Positions 26,298-35,445 of a DNA stretch of 64,000 nt are shown one piece after another. The first letter of the stretch is position 1. Every line of letters starts with the position of its first letter. The notes below the pieces were generated by a model. That model saw nothing but the letters and a program-made list of their open reading frames with translations, did no database searches and had not been told where the DNA came from. Source of the DNA: Intestinibacillus sp964580155 (lineage in GTDB: Bacteria; Bacillota; Clostridia; Oscillospirales; Butyricicoccaceae); contig CAZOJP010000004.1 in the NCBI GenBank assembly GCA_964580155.1, positions 8,417 to 72,416 on the forward strand, given 5' to 3'. The position numbers were made by a program, and so were the translations under genes.

Positions 26298-26693
26298 TTC
26301 TCCTGCAATACGGATGCGGTTAATCGCCTTTTTCAGCTTCACGTCTGCAATATTTTGCGCGTGTTCGCTGAGCTGCTGATGCAGCAGCTCCTTTGCGCGC
26401 TCTGCCGCTTCGCGGGCGCGATTGATGTCAATCTCGTCCGCCCACTCGCAGGTGCGCGCCAAAACAGTCGTCCCCTGCTTGTCGGTTTGGACGAAGCCGC
26501 CCGCGACCGCCGCGACACGGCTGCTGTCACCCGTGAAGATCGTCAGCCCGCCGATGCCAAGCGCGGCAACATAGGGGATGTGATTCGGTAAAATACCGAC
26601 ATCCCCTTGGGTCGTGCGCACGACGATGCGGTCCGCCTCGCCGTCAAAGAACACGCGGTCGGCAGTGACCACCTTGAGATGAAAAGTAGACAT
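26295..26693 (-). CDS. atpC: ATP synthase F1 ε subunit
   Basis: 132 residues with the N-terminal β-sandwich (FHLKVVTADRVFFDGEAD, GDVGILPNHIPYVAAL) and C-terminal helices (AREAAERAKELLHQ). The ε subunit links the γ shaft to the c-ring and can inhibit ATP hydrolysis. Last gene of the atp operon. Confidence 0.96.
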   Translation of the reverse strand: MSTFHLKVVTADRVFFDGEADRIVVRTTQGDVGILPNHIPYVAALGIGGLTIFTGDSSRVAAVAGGFVQTDKQGTTVLARTCEWADEIDINRAREAAERAKELLHQQLSEHAQNIADVKLKKAINRIRIAGE

Positions 26694-26696
26694 AGA

Positions 26697-28094
26697 CTAC
26701 TCTCCCTTCTTGGCTTTTTCCACTACCTCGTCGATACTGCCCACAAACAAGAACGCAGATTCGGGCATGTCATCGTGCTTGCCTTCCAAAATCTCGCGGA
26801 AACCGCGGATGGTCTCCTTGAGCGGAACATACTTGCCTGCCATGCCGGTGAACTGCTCCGCAACATGGAACGGCTGCGACAGGAAGTTCTGGATCTTACG
26901 CGCACGCGCAACCGTCAGCTTGTCCTCATCAGACAGCTCATCCATGCCGAGGATCGCGATGATGTCCTGCAGATCCTTATACTTCTGAAGAATCGACTGC
27001 ACCGAACGCGCGACTTCGTAGTGCTCGACACCGACGACATCCGCCGAAAGAATGCGCGAGCTGGAGTCCAGCGGATCGACCGCGGGATAGATACCCATCG
27101 ATGCAATCTCGCGCGACAGAACAACCTTAGCATCCAGATGCGAGAACGTGGTTGCCGGAGCGGGGTCGGTCAGGTCATCCGCAGGGACATAGACCGCCTG
27201 CACCGAGGTGATCGAGCCGCGCTTGGTTGACGTGATGCGCTCCTGCAGCGTGCCCATTTCGGTTGCCAGCGTGGGCTGATAACCAACCGCGGACGGCATA
27301 CGGCCGAGCAGCGCGGATACCTCGGAGCCCGCCTGTGTGAAACGGAAAATATTATCGATAAACAGCAGTACATCCTGCCCCTCGCGATCGCGGAAATACT
27401 CCGCCATCGTCAGACCGGACAGGCCGACGCGCATACGCGCTCCGGGCGGCTCGTTCATCTGACCGTAAACCAGCACGGTCTTGTCAATAACGCCGGATTC
27501 CTGCATTTCGTTATACAGGTCGTTGCCTTCACGCGTGCGCTCGCCGACACCGGTGAAGACCGAAATGCCGCCGTGCTGCTTCGCGATATTGTTGATCAGC
27601 TCCATGATAATGACCGTCTTACCGACGCCCGCACCACCGAACAGACCGACCTTACCGCCCTTTGCAAACGGTGCAACCAGGTCAACGACCTTGATGCCGG
27701 TTTCCAAAATCGCGGTTGTGGATTCCTGCTCCTCATAAGCAGGCGCGTCCCGATGAATCGGCCAGCGCTCTTCCGTATCAACGGGCGGCTTCTGGTCGAC
27801 CGGCTCACCGAGCAGGTTAAAGATGCGTCCTAAGTTTGCGTGTCCGACCGGCACGGTGATCGAGGAACCGGTGTCAACAGCCTGCATGCCACGCACCAGA
27901 CCGTCGGTCGACTGCATCGCGATGCAGCGAACCGTATCCTCGCCAACGTGCTGCGCGACCTCGACCGTGATCTTGTTGCCGTGATTGTCGATTGTGATCG
28001 CGTTCAGGAGCTTAGGCAGCGCATCCGCAGCAAATTTAATGTCGAGTACAGGTCCAATAATTTGGATGACTGTACCAAGATTCTGCTCATTCAT
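26697..28094 (-). CDS. atpD: ATP synthase F1 β subunit
   Basis: Catalytic subunit, 465 residues. Walker A GGAGVGKTVIIMELI, catalytic region GERTREGNDLYNEM and Walker B VLLFIDNIFRFTQAG are all present. The ATG at 28094 (MNEQNLG) has AGGGAG 8 bases upstream and is preferred to the TTG two codons earlier. Three bases separate it from atpC. Confidence 0.98.
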   Translation of the reverse strand: MNEQNLGTVIQIIGPVLDIKFAADALPKLLNAITIDNHGNKITVEVAQHVGEDTVRCIAMQSTDGLVRGMQAVDTGSSITVPVGHANLGRIFNLLGEPVDQKPPVDTEERWPIHRDAPAYEEQESTTAILETGIKVVDLVAPFAKGGKVGLFGGAGVGKTVIIMELINNIAKQHGGISVFTGVGERTREGNDLYNEMQESGVIDKTVLVYGQMNEPPGARMRVGLSGLTMAEYFRDREGQDVLLFIDNIFRFTQAGSEVSALLGRMPSAVGYQPTLATEMGTLQERITSTKRGSITSVQAVYVPADDLTDPAPATTFSHLDAKVVLSREIASMGIYPAVDPLDSSSRILSADVVGVEHYEVARSVQSILQKYKDLQDIIAILGMDELSDEDKLTVARARKIQNFLSQPFHVAEQFTGMAGKYVPLKETIRGFREILEGKHDDMPESAFLFVGSIDEVVEKAKKGE

Positions 28095-28188
28095 TGGCAA
28101 AACTCCCTATGAGCCATCCGCTGCGCGTGCAATACACGCATGGGATCGGCCCTGATTCTTGATTGGTTTTCGCGGCGTTTCGCGAAAT

Positions 28189-29055
28189 TTATAAGCCGCC
28201 GACAGCGCCGCTGCCCGCGACAATTTCTGTGATCTCCTGCGTAATGGATGCCTGACGCGCGCGGTTATAGGAAAGATTGAGGGTGTCGATCATTTCGCTG
28301 GCATTGTCCGATGCCGACTCCATCGCCATGCGCCGCGCGCTCTGCTCCGAAGCGTAGGACTCAACGATCGCGCCATACAGCACGCCGTTGAGGTATTCCG
28401 GAATAATCGCATCGAACACGGCCTCGGGAGAGGGATCGTACTCGGTCAGCACGCGGCTGCCCGTGACTTCCTGCGTCTCAGGCTTTTGCCCGAAATTAAC
28501 GGGTAAAAGCTGAATGCAGCGCGCTTCCTGCACCAGCGGAGACTGATACTGCGTATAGCACAGGAACACCTCGTCCACCTCGCCCTGCTGAAACAGCTTG
28601 AGGTATTGGCCAACGATCGCATGGGTATCCGAGATGCGCATGGTCTCCGCAATCCCCGGATAATCGGCAATCACGCGCACTTTGCGCTTTGCGTAATGCT
28701 CCTGCGCCTTTTTGCCGATTGTGATGACCGAAGCGCTTTTCCCCTTCATCTGCGCGGCTGCGAGCTTGAAAATATTCGCATTATAGCCGCCGGCCAGCCC
28801 GCGATCACCTGCGATGACAAGGAACACACTGTTCTTCACCTCGCGGGGGCGGGTGTAAACCGAACCGGTTTCGCGGTTTTCCGCCGCAATGCGGGAGATC
28901 GTTTCATACAGCGTGTCAAAATACGGTCTCGACCGCTCAACACGCTCTTTGGCGCGACGCACCTTGCTGGAGGCGACCAGTTCCATCGCTTTTGTAATCT
29001 GCATTGTGGACTGGACGCTCTTGATGCGGCGCCGAATTTGCTTCATATTCGCCAT
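28189..29055 (-). CDS. atpG: ATP synthase F1 γ subunit
   Basis: 288 residues; the long N- and C-terminal helices that form the rotor shaft are clear (MKQIRRRIKSVQSTMQITKAM at the start; RARQASITQEITEIVAG at the end). A 94-base gap separates it from atpD. Confidence 0.97.
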   Translation of the reverse strand: MANMKQIRRRIKSVQSTMQITKAMELVASSKVRRAKERVERSRPYFDTLYETISRIAAENRETGSVYTRPREVKNSVFLVIAGDRGLAGGYNANIFKLAAAQMKGKSASVITIGKKAQEHYAKRKVRVIADYPGIAETMRISDTHAIVGQYLKLFQQGEVDEVFLCYTQYQSPLVQEARCIQLLPVNFGQKPETQEVTGSRVLTEYDPSPEAVFDAIIPEYLNGVLYGAIVESYASEQSARRMAMESASDNASEMIDTLNLSYNRARQASITQEITEIVAGSGAVGGL

Positions 29056-29099
29056 ATGGCGCCACCTCCCTTTCTGTTTGTGTTAACCCTCAGGGAGGA

Positions 29100-30605
29100 T
29101 TATCTCTCGCTCAGGAATTTATCCTTAAACTCGATGATGGCATCGTGCAGCTTTGTCTTGATATCGTCATCCAGCTTACCCGTCGCGTGAATGGTCTGCG
29201 GAATATCGCCGTAGGTCACGTCGATATACTCAAACAGCTCACGCTCGAACTCGCCGATCTTTGCGACCGGAACCTCTGTGAGCAGACCGGAAATGACAGC
29301 ATAGATCATAATAACCTGATTTTCAACGGAAATCGGGCTGTTCTGCGGCTGCTTGAGCACCTCTACGATGCGCTCGCCCTGTGCCAGACGCTTCTTGGTG
29401 TCCTCGTCAAGGTCAGAGCCGAACTGCGAGAACGACTGCAGCTCACGATACTGTGAGTATGCCAGCTTGAGCGTGCCCGCGACCTTTTTCATCGCCTTAA
29501 TCTGTGCGTTGCCGCCGACGCGCGATACCGAAATACCGGGGTTGACCGCAGGACGGATGCCGGCGTTAAAGAGCTCGGTCTCGAGGAAAATCTGGCCGTC
29601 CGTGATGGAGATGACGTTCGTCGGGATATACGCTGCAACGTCACCCGCCTGCGTCTCAATAATCGGGAGCGCGGTCAGGCTTCCGCCGTCCTTGATGTTC
29701 GCAGCGCGCTCCAGAAGGCGGGAGTGCAGATAGAATACGTCGCCGGGATACGCTTCACGTCCGGGCGGACGGTGCAGCAGCAAAGAAATTGCACGATAAG
29801 CGACCGCGTGCTTGGACAAATCATCATAAATGACCAGCACATCCTTGCCCTTGTGCATAAAGTATTCGCCCATCGAGCAGCCTGCATAGGGGGCGATATA
29901 CTGGAGCGGAGCGGACTCCGATGCGGTTGCGGCAACGATGATCGTATAATCGAGCGCGCCGTTTTGTGCAAGTGTTTCCGCGACCTGTGCAACGGTCGAG
30001 CGCTTTTGCCCGATCGCAACATAAACGCAGAGCACGCCGTTGCCCTTTTGGTTGATGATCGTATCCAGGCAGATTGCAGTCTTACCCGTCTGACGGTCAC
30101 CGATGATGAGCTCGCGCTGACCGCGGCCAATCGGAATCATCGAGTCGATTGCCTTGATGCCGGTTTGCAGCGGCACATTGACCGGTACACGTTCAATGAT
30201 GCCGGGAGCGGGCATTTCAATCGGGCGGGACTCGGTTGTTGCAATCGGGCCCTTTCCGTCAATCGGCATGCCGAGAGCGTCCACGACGCGTCCGAGCATC
30301 GCCTCGCCCACCGGAACTTCTACAATGCGCTGTGTGCGCTTGACCGTGTCGCCCTCGCGGATGTCCCGATCGGAACCCAGCAGGACGGCACCGACATAAT
30401 CCTCTTCGAGGTTTTGTGCCATGCCATATACGCCGCCGTCGAACTCCAAAAGCTCGCCGGACATACAGTCCTCAAGGCCGTAGATCTTGGCAATACCGTC
30501 GCCAACCTCCATAACAGTACCGATATTGGTCTGCTTAATCTGGCTCTGATAGTCCTTGATCTGCTGCTTGAGAATTGTACTGATCTCTTCCGGGCGTAAT
30601 TCCAT
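29100..30605 (-). CDS. atpA: ATP synthase F1 α subunit
   Basis: 501 residues. Walker A GDRQTGKTAICLDTI and the α-signature PAVNPGISVSRVGG are present. Start taken at 30605 (MELRPEEIS), matching the family N-terminus and preceded by AGGTG; the open frame extends eight codons further. Lies between atpH and atpG. Confidence 0.98.
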   Translation of the reverse strand: MELRPEEISTILKQQIKDYQSQIKQTNIGTVMEVGDGIAKIYGLEDCMSGELLEFDGGVYGMAQNLEEDYVGAVLLGSDRDIREGDTVKRTQRIVEVPVGEAMLGRVVDALGMPIDGKGPIATTESRPIEMPAPGIIERVPVNVPLQTGIKAIDSMIPIGRGQRELIIGDRQTGKTAICLDTIINQKGNGVLCVYVAIGQKRSTVAQVAETLAQNGALDYTIIVAATASESAPLQYIAPYAGCSMGEYFMHKGKDVLVIYDDLSKHAVAYRAISLLLHRPPGREAYPGDVFYLHSRLLERAANIKDGGSLTALPIIETQAGDVAAYIPTNVISITDGQIFLETELFNAGIRPAVNPGISVSRVGGNAQIKAMKKVAGTLKLAYSQYRELQSFSQFGSDLDEDTKKRLAQGERIVEVLKQPQNSPISVENQVIMIYAVISGLLTEVPVAKIGEFERELFEYIDVTYGDIPQTIHATGKLDDDIKTKLHDAIIEFKDKFLSER

Positions 30606-30621
30606 GAAGTCACCTACTTCC

Positions 30622-31164
30622 TTACGCAATAATTTGTGTCATTTTGCCCGCCAGTTCGTTCAGCTTTGCCTTGATGCTGGTGTCAATTTGTTCGTTGCCC
30701 AGCTTGAGCACGACACCGCCCAAAATAGACGCATCGACCTTTGTGAGCAAAATGACGGTTTTGCCTGTGATTTTTTCCAGCTTGACGCGCAGTTTTTCTG
30801 TCAGCTCCTCGTCCATCGGCACAGCCGTGGTCGCGTGCACCTCACAGATGCCCTGCTCGCCGTAATAGCGCTGCTTGTATGCCTCCTGCATCTCGAGCAG
30901 ACCGCCGACGCGGCCCTTCTCGGTGATGAGCATGAGGAAATTAAGCAGATATGGGTTGATTTTACCGTCAAAGGTCTGCGTGAGGACTTTTTTCTTGTCC
31001 CCGAACGCGATTGACGGTGTTTGCAGCATCTTCAAAAATGCGGGCGTTTCGCGTGCGGCCTGCGCGATCGCGGTCAGCTCATCGAGCATTTTCGGAATGC
31101 TTCCCTCTTCCTGAGCGATTTCATAAAGCGAATTCGCATAGCGCTCGTTGACAATCGTCGCCAT
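30622..31164 (-). CDS. atpH: ATP synthase F1 δ subunit
   Basis: 180 residues, the OSCP/δ family, connecting F1 to the peripheral stalk. Begins with the typical YANSLYEIAQEEG and ends in the conserved VVLKLGNEQIDTSIKAKLNE. Starts 6 bases after the atpF stop. Confidence 0.95.
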   Translation of the reverse strand: MATIVNERYANSLYEIAQEEGSIPKMLDELTAIAQAARETPAFLKMLQTPSIAFGDKKKVLTQTFDGKINPYLLNFLMLITEKGRVGGLLEMQEAYKQRYYGEQGICEVHATTAVPMDEELTEKLRVKLEKITGKTVILLTKVDASILGGVVLKLGNEQIDTSIKAKLNELAGKMTQIIA

Positions 31165-31170
31165 TTAATC

Positions 31171-31725
31171 TCACCCCACCTTGTCGATGAAGTCTTCGAT
31201 CAGGCGCTTGTGATCGGCTTCGTTGATGTCCTTTTCGACGACCTTCGCCGCAATCATAACAGACAGACCACCAATTTCGTTTTTGATGTCGTTCATGGTC
31301 TTCTTGCGTTCCTGCTCGATCGAAGCCTCTGCCTTTTGCACCATTTCGGCGGACTGCTTGGCCGCGTCCTTCAGAATTTCTTCCGAACGCACGGTTGCAC
31401 GGCGTGTTGCGCTGCGCGTAATCTCCGCCGCTTCCTCTTTTGCCTTGGACAGACGCGCGGTATATTCGGTGCGCAGGCTGTCTGCCTCGGTCTGGCTGCG
31501 CTCGGCATCGGCGTACATGGCGCGCACTTCTTCCTCGCGCGACGCCATCATTTTGTGGACCGGTCTGAACAAAAACTTTCTGATGATGAGGAACGTGATG
31601 AGTGTGTTGCAGATCGTCACGATGAGCTCCCATGCACTAAAGCCGACGAAGGACTGCGTCGCCGCCTCGGCAATCGCCTGTGTTCCCTGCGCGGTCAGTA
31701 CACCCAGTCCCAAAAAAGAATGCAT
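31171..31725 (-). CDS. atpF: ATP synthase Fo b subunit
   Basis: 184 residues: one N-terminal membrane helix (about 30-48, ELIVTICNTLITFLIIRKFL) then a long charged coiled-coil helix that forms the peripheral stalk. GGAGG lies 11 bases before the ATG at 31725 and 8 before an in-frame GTG at 31728, so either may be the start. Confidence 0.95.
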   Translation of the reverse strand: MHSFLGLGVLTAQGTQAIAEAATQSFVGFSAWELIVTICNTLITFLIIRKFLFRPVHKMMASREEEVRAMYADAERSQTEADSLRTEYTARLSKAKEEAAEITRSATRRATVRSEEILKDAAKQSAEMVQKAEASIEQERKKTMNDIKNEIGGLSVMIAAKVVEKDINEADHKRLIEDFIDKVG

Positions 31726-31763
31726 CACAGCTTTGCCCTCCTTCCCGTTAAAGTACGGTTTTC

Positions 31764-32024
31764 TTAGTATTCGATATTCTTAAACGGGTTAGCGAACAGC
31801 AGGATCAGCGCGATGACGAGCGCATAAATGCCGGTGGACTCCGCCATTGCGATACCGAGAATCATGGTACGGGTGATGTCTGCCTGCGCTTCCGGCTGAC
31901 GGCCGATCGCGGCGCATGCCTGACCTGCGGTGTAGCCTTCACCGATACCGGGGCCGAGGCCGGCGATCATTGCCATGCCTGCGCCGAGAGCGGACATACC
32001 TAATACAAATGCCTTGGGATTCAT
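31764..32024 (-). CDS. atpE: ATP synthase Fo c subunit with two-carboxylate ion site
   Basis: 86 residues, two membrane helices joined by the polar loop GRQPEAQ. The ion-binding Glu62 is in MAESTGIY, with Ser63 and Thr64 as in Na+-type rings. In the first helix the residue equivalent to Gln32 of the Ilyobacter Na+ ring is Glu29 (PGIGEGYTAG). This two-carboxylate pattern is known from Fusobacterium nucleatum and Clostridium paradoxum, whose enzymes use Na+. The sequence therefore predicts Na+ coupling. Confidence 0.96.
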   Translation of the reverse strand: MNPKAFVLGMSALGAGMAMIAGLGPGIGEGYTAGQACAAIGRQPEAQADITRTMILGIAMAESTGIYALVIALILLFANPFKNIEY

Positions 32025-32068
32025 AATCTTTTCCTCCTAAATACTTGTGAAAAGGTTTTGAGCGGAAT

Positions 32069-32791
32069 TTAATCCGCCGATCGTGCGTTGCCGACATAAG
32101 ACATCGTCAGCATGCTGAAAATGAATGCTTGCATCGCAGAGGTGAAGATGTCGAAATACAACGACAGAACGCCGGGGATACCGATTTGCAGCAGCGGCAC
32201 CGGCAAAAAGCCGAGCACAAAACCGCTCAGCGCCTTTAAAGCGCCCATCAGCAGTGTCGTAATGACCAGACCGCCCGCAATATTGCCGAAGTGACGGAAC
32301 GACATTGAAACCGGTGTTGCGATCTCACTGAGCACGTTGAGCGGCGCCATGACAAAAATCGGCTGAATGAAGCCCTTGAGATACCCGCCGATGCCCTTAT
32401 ACTTAATATTGTTATAGGTAATCAGTATAAAAGTCATCAGTGCCCATCCCAGCGTCGTATTCAGGTCGCCCGTAACCGGACGCATCAAAAATAACGACGC
32501 AAGGCTGCCGCAAAATGAAAACATTAGCAGCGTCGCGATATACGGTGCATAGTGACGGCAATCCGGCCCCATGGTCTGATCGACCAGCTTGTCCACAGTG
32601 AGAACCGCCTTTTCTGCAATCGTTTGCTTGCCGGTCGGAATTTTTTTCATACCCCGTGTCAATACCAGACACAAGATCAGAATGAATCCCATTACGATCC
32701 ATGCGTTGCGCATGGTCTCCGTGATTGGCAGACCGCCGAACAGCGGGATCTCATATAGAATTTTTGGACCGTTGATTACTATCTCACCCAC
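32069..32791 (-). CDS. atpB: ATP synthase Fo a subunit
   Basis: 240 residues with five or six membrane helices. The essential Arg of the a-subunit is expected in the region LSEIATPVSMSFRHFGNIAGG (around residue 170). The start is a GTG at 32791 with AGGAGG upstream; it overlaps the end of atpI by 8 bases. The longer open frame covers atpI and is not used. Confidence 0.95.
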   Translation of the reverse strand: MGEIVINGPKILYEIPLFGGLPITETMRNAWIVMGFILILCLVLTRGMKKIPTGKQTIAEKAVLTVDKLVDQTMGPDCRHYAPYIATLLMFSFCGSLASLFLMRPVTGDLNTTLGWALMTFILITYNNIKYKGIGGYLKGFIQPIFVMAPLNVLSEIATPVSMSFRHFGNIAGGLVITTLLMGALKALSGFVLGFLPVPLLQIGIPGVLSLYFDIFTSAMQAFIFSMLTMSYVGNARSAD

Positions 32792-33179
32792 TCGTTTTCC
32801 CTCCTTTCCTTTGGAATGCACTGCCAAACAGCAGCACCAGCTTAGGAAAAAACAGCGGCAGGATGGCTGCCAGAGGATGGAAAAACGGCAACTTGAGAAC
32901 CGCAAGAATGACAGCGCCCGTCAATACATAGCGCAGCATATAGCCTTTGCGCATGCATGCCTCCGCCTGTCCGGGAGGAAGCGCTACCGAACGCACGACA
33001 TTCCTGCCCATCAGTACAAACAAAGCCCAGGCGTAGCAAGTTCCAAGCGCGACACTGATTGCAACGCGCCAGGATGCCTGTCCGCACAGTGCAAGCACGA
33101 TGCCGGTCAGCACCGCTAGCAGCACCATGCCCCTTTTCAAACGAGCGGCCTCTTCCCGGACGATTTCGTAATCCTTCAT
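32784..33179 (-). CDS. atpI: ATP synthase subunit I-like protein
   Basis: 131 residues with four predicted membrane helices. AtpI proteins help c-ring assembly or Mg2+ supply. Identification rests on the topology and its place just before atpB; sequence conservation in this family is low. The start overlaps the stop of atpZ by 4 bases (ATGA). Confidence 0.8.
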   Translation of the reverse strand: MKDYEIVREEAARLKRGMVLLAVLTGIVLALCGQASWRVAISVALGTCYAWALFVLMGRNVVRSVALPPGQAEACMRKGYMLRYVLTGAVILAVLKLPFFHPLAAILPLFFPKLVLLFGSAFQRKGGKTSG

Positions 33180-33430
33180 GGTTTGTGCTCACGCTCGCTT
33201 TCTTTGGCTTTCTTTGCAGTGAATTGCATGAATTTCCACAGGTTGAGGCCTGCTGTTGCGATACCCAGAAGGATACCGACAATCACGACCCAGTCGCCCA
33301 GATCGAAGCGGTTACGGAGCCACCACGCTGCAAAGGTATATAACACCGGCGGAGTAATCATATTCAAGCCGAATTGTGTGAAATACACAAGATACCGGAG
33401 AGCAGCAGCCCAGTTCGTCTTTCGTTTCAA
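33176..33430 (-). CDS. atpZ: AtpZ/AtpI small membrane protein
   Basis: 84 residues from a TTG at 33430 with AAGGA about 10 bases upstream. Two membrane helices (GLNMITPPVLYTFAAWW and WVVIVGILLGIATAGLNLW) and a basic C-terminus match AtpZ, the first gene of many Gram-positive and Na+-type atp operons. The frame is open far upstream, but that part shows no family likeness and overlaps the promoter and terminator. Confidence 0.78.
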   Translation of the reverse strand: MKRKTNWAAALRYLVYFTQFGLNMITPPVLYTFAAWWLRNRFDLGDWVVIVGILLGIATAGLNLWKFMQFTAKKAKESEREHKP

Positions 33431-33518
33431 GAGCAACCCATCCTTTGTTTTGCGGTGACATATCACGGCGGCGTTCGCGCAGGTAAAGGCACAGTCGCAC
33501 ACCGCATACATCTCTACC

Positions 33519-33524
33519 ATTATA
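33519..33524 (-). promoter_or_regulatory. Candidate -10 element of the atp operon promoter
   Basis: A perfect TATAAT on the minus strand, about 90 bases before atpZ. No good -35 is found at 16-18 bases, so an extended or activated promoter is possible. Confidence 0.45.
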
Positions 33525-33609
33525 CCGGAATTGACCAAAAAGGGAAACACTTTTTGCAGAATTTTCTCATCATTTTTAGTCATCACAGCGAAAATATTCT
33601 GTTGCAAAT

Positions 33610-33650
33610 AAAAAGACAGATGCAGTCGACAAGATTGCATCTGTCTTTTT
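33610..33650 (-). terminator. Terminator after the small P-loop gene
   Basis: A 15-bp perfect stem (aaaaagacagatgca and complement) with an 11-base loop and a T-run on the minus strand. Confidence 0.9.
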
Positions 33651-33670
33651 CCGAAAACCAAGGAATGGTT

Positions 33671-34081
33671 TTAGAGATACTTCTTCATTGCCTCCGTAGC
33701 ACTGTTCTCGTCTGCACTGATTGCGACGGTAAACTTTACGCTGTGCTTCGTTGCAAAAGCATCAAGCTCTTTCAGGAATTTTTCCGCGTGATCCGGCTTG
33801 TCATCCTCAACGATCTTATATAGGCTGTCAATAAAGAAATGCGTAATATCATAGTTGCCCGCGTGCACGCCGGACAAAAATCCCAGAAGGCCCTCGCAAC
33901 CATGAACCATGTAATCACTGACGTCTATCAGTCTGGCGCCGTGAGAAATGTCGAACGTCAGCTTGTTGCCCTTTGCGATGCAAACGACACTGCCCTTTTC
34001 TTCTGAGACCGCGGTATTGACAAGATCAATAATCTTTTTTGTCTTGCCCGTACCCTTGCTACCCATAATCAGTTTTACCAT
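33671..34081 (-). CDS. Small P-loop ATP-binding protein, unknown function
   Basis: 136 residues starting MVKLIMGSKGTGKTKKIIDLV, an N-terminal Walker A. Later ITHFFIDSLYKIV could be a Walker B strand. Similar short proteins in Clostridia are often labelled twitching motility or PilT-like, without evidence. GGGAGG is 8 bases before the ATG at 34081. It forms its own unit between dacF and the atp operon. Confidence 0.75.
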   Translation of the reverse strand: MVKLIMGSKGTGKTKKIIDLVNTAVSEEKGSVVCIAKGNKLTFDISHGARLIDVSDYMVHGCEGLLGFLSGVHAGNYDITHFFIDSLYKIVEDDKPDHAEKFLKELDAFATKHSVKFTVAISADENSATEAMKKYL

Positions 34082-34195
34082 ATCGTTTTCCTCCCAACCT
34101 TTGAGGTTACTCATATGTTACCATAGTTTTCGTAAGATTACAATAATTTTCGGCTGATTTCCTACAGGATTTTATGAATAATCACCCTCTGTACC

Positions 34196-35332
34196 TTATG
34201 CGCCCTTCATCAATGCCGCACGCAGAAAATCTGCGTAAATTCCGAACAAACTCTTCCGCTCGACCGTGTGCGCCGCGGTCACCGGTACTTTCATCAGCTC
34301 CACGCCGTCCGATAGAATGACGATCTCCCCTACGCGCTGCCCCTGCACAATCGGCGCCGCAAGCTGCTCGGGCACGGTGACGCGGGTTTCGATGGTGCTC
34401 GTCTTTTCTTTTTCAACCGTCACGCTGTCCACCGTATCCGCCGCCAGCTTCACCGTATCCGCCTTGCCGAGGCTGACCGGCAGCGACTGCGGCAACGCGC
34501 TCAAGTCGGGCGTGTAGCTGACAAAGTGTGCAAATCCGTAATTGAGCAGCGCGGAGGCATCCGCCATGCGGTTCTCCTTTGTCGGCGCAGCCATGACCGT
34601 TGCAATCAGCGTCATGTTATCGCGCCGCGCCGCGGCAGAAATACAAAAGCCCGCCTCGGAAATATAGCCGGTCTTAAGGCCAATCAGCCCTTTATAGCTG
34701 CGCAGCATCTTGTTCGTGTTGGCGAGCTGAAATTCTCCCCCGCGGATGCTGTCCATCCAGATTGTCGTATAATCCAAAATTTTAGGGTGCCTCAGCAGCT
34801 CGACCGAAATCAGCGCGAGGTCGCGTGCCGTCGTCATGGTCTTTTGCTCTCCTGCATCCAGGCCGTTGGCATTGACGAATGTCGTTCCCGCGCAGCCGAG
34901 TTCTTGGGCGCGCGTGTTCATTTTCTCAACAAACGCAGCTTCCGTGCCCGATAAATGCTCCGCCACCGCGACAGAGCAGTCGTTCGCCGAGCCGACCGCA
35001 ATCGCCTTCATCATTTCATCAAGTGACAGCTGCTCCCCTTCTTTGAGCCAGATTTGCGTGCCGCCCATCGAGGCGGCATGGGCACTGCCGGTCACCATAT
35101 CGGTTAGGGTCACGTCGCCGCGGTCAACCGCTTCGATTGCCAGCAGCATGGTCATAATTTTGGTCACAGACGCAGGCTGCAAGCGTTCCTCCGCGTTAAA
35201 TTCATACAGCATTTTACCCGAAGTGTCATATAGCGCCGCGGACTTGGCATATAGCGGCCCCATGTCCGGCAGAGCCGACGCGCCGCCGGTCAGCATGATT
35301 GCGCCGAGCAGCGCACACAGTACTTTTTTCAT
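34196..35332 (-). CDS. dacF: D-alanyl-D-alanine carboxypeptidase (DacF-like, S11)
   Basis: 378 residues: signal peptide (1-20), penicillin-binding fold with SxxK at Ser55-Lys58 (PASVTKIM), SxN at Ser115-Asn117 and KTG at 220-222, then the PBP5-like C-terminal β-domain. The enzyme trims the terminal D-Ala of peptidoglycan stem peptides outside the membrane. DacF in B. subtilis works on the spore cortex, but whether this copy is vegetative or sporulation-specific is not clear. Last of the comEC-holA-rnmV-dacF group. Confidence 0.93.
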   Translation of the reverse strand: MKKVLCALLGAIMLTGGASALPDMGPLYAKSAALYDTSGKMLYEFNAEERLQPASVTKIMTMLLAIEAVDRGDVTLTDMVTGSAHAASMGGTQIWLKEGEQLSLDEMMKAIAVGSANDCSVAVAEHLSGTEAAFVEKMNTRAQELGCAGTTFVNANGLDAGEQKTMTTARDLALISVELLRHPKILDYTTIWMDSIRGGEFQLANTNKMLRSYKGLIGLKTGYISEAGFCISAAARRDNMTLIATVMAAPTKENRMADASALLNYGFAHFVSYTPDLSALPQSLPVSLGKADTVKLAADTVDSVTVEKEKTSTIETRVTVPEQLAAPIVQGQRVGEIVILSDGVELMKVPVTAAHTVERKSLFGIYADFLRAALMKGA

Positions 35333-35445
35333 TTGCTGCACCCCCTCGTCCTAAAGCTATGAAAACGGACGTACTTTCAGAACATCGTTTCCGGCTTGTC
35401 GGTCGCCGTATGTTCGGGGCTTCTATGCCGCTCCATCCCTTTCTG

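Noticed and set aside
33431..33661. N-terminal extension of AtpZ up to 33661
   Set aside because: The extra region overlaps the terminator of the next gene and the -10 element, and its translation is unlike the AtpZ family.
35333..35445. A small gene between dacF and rnmV
   Set aside because: No frame with a start and ribosome site covers it; the longer minus-strand frame is a shadow that runs across both flanking genes.
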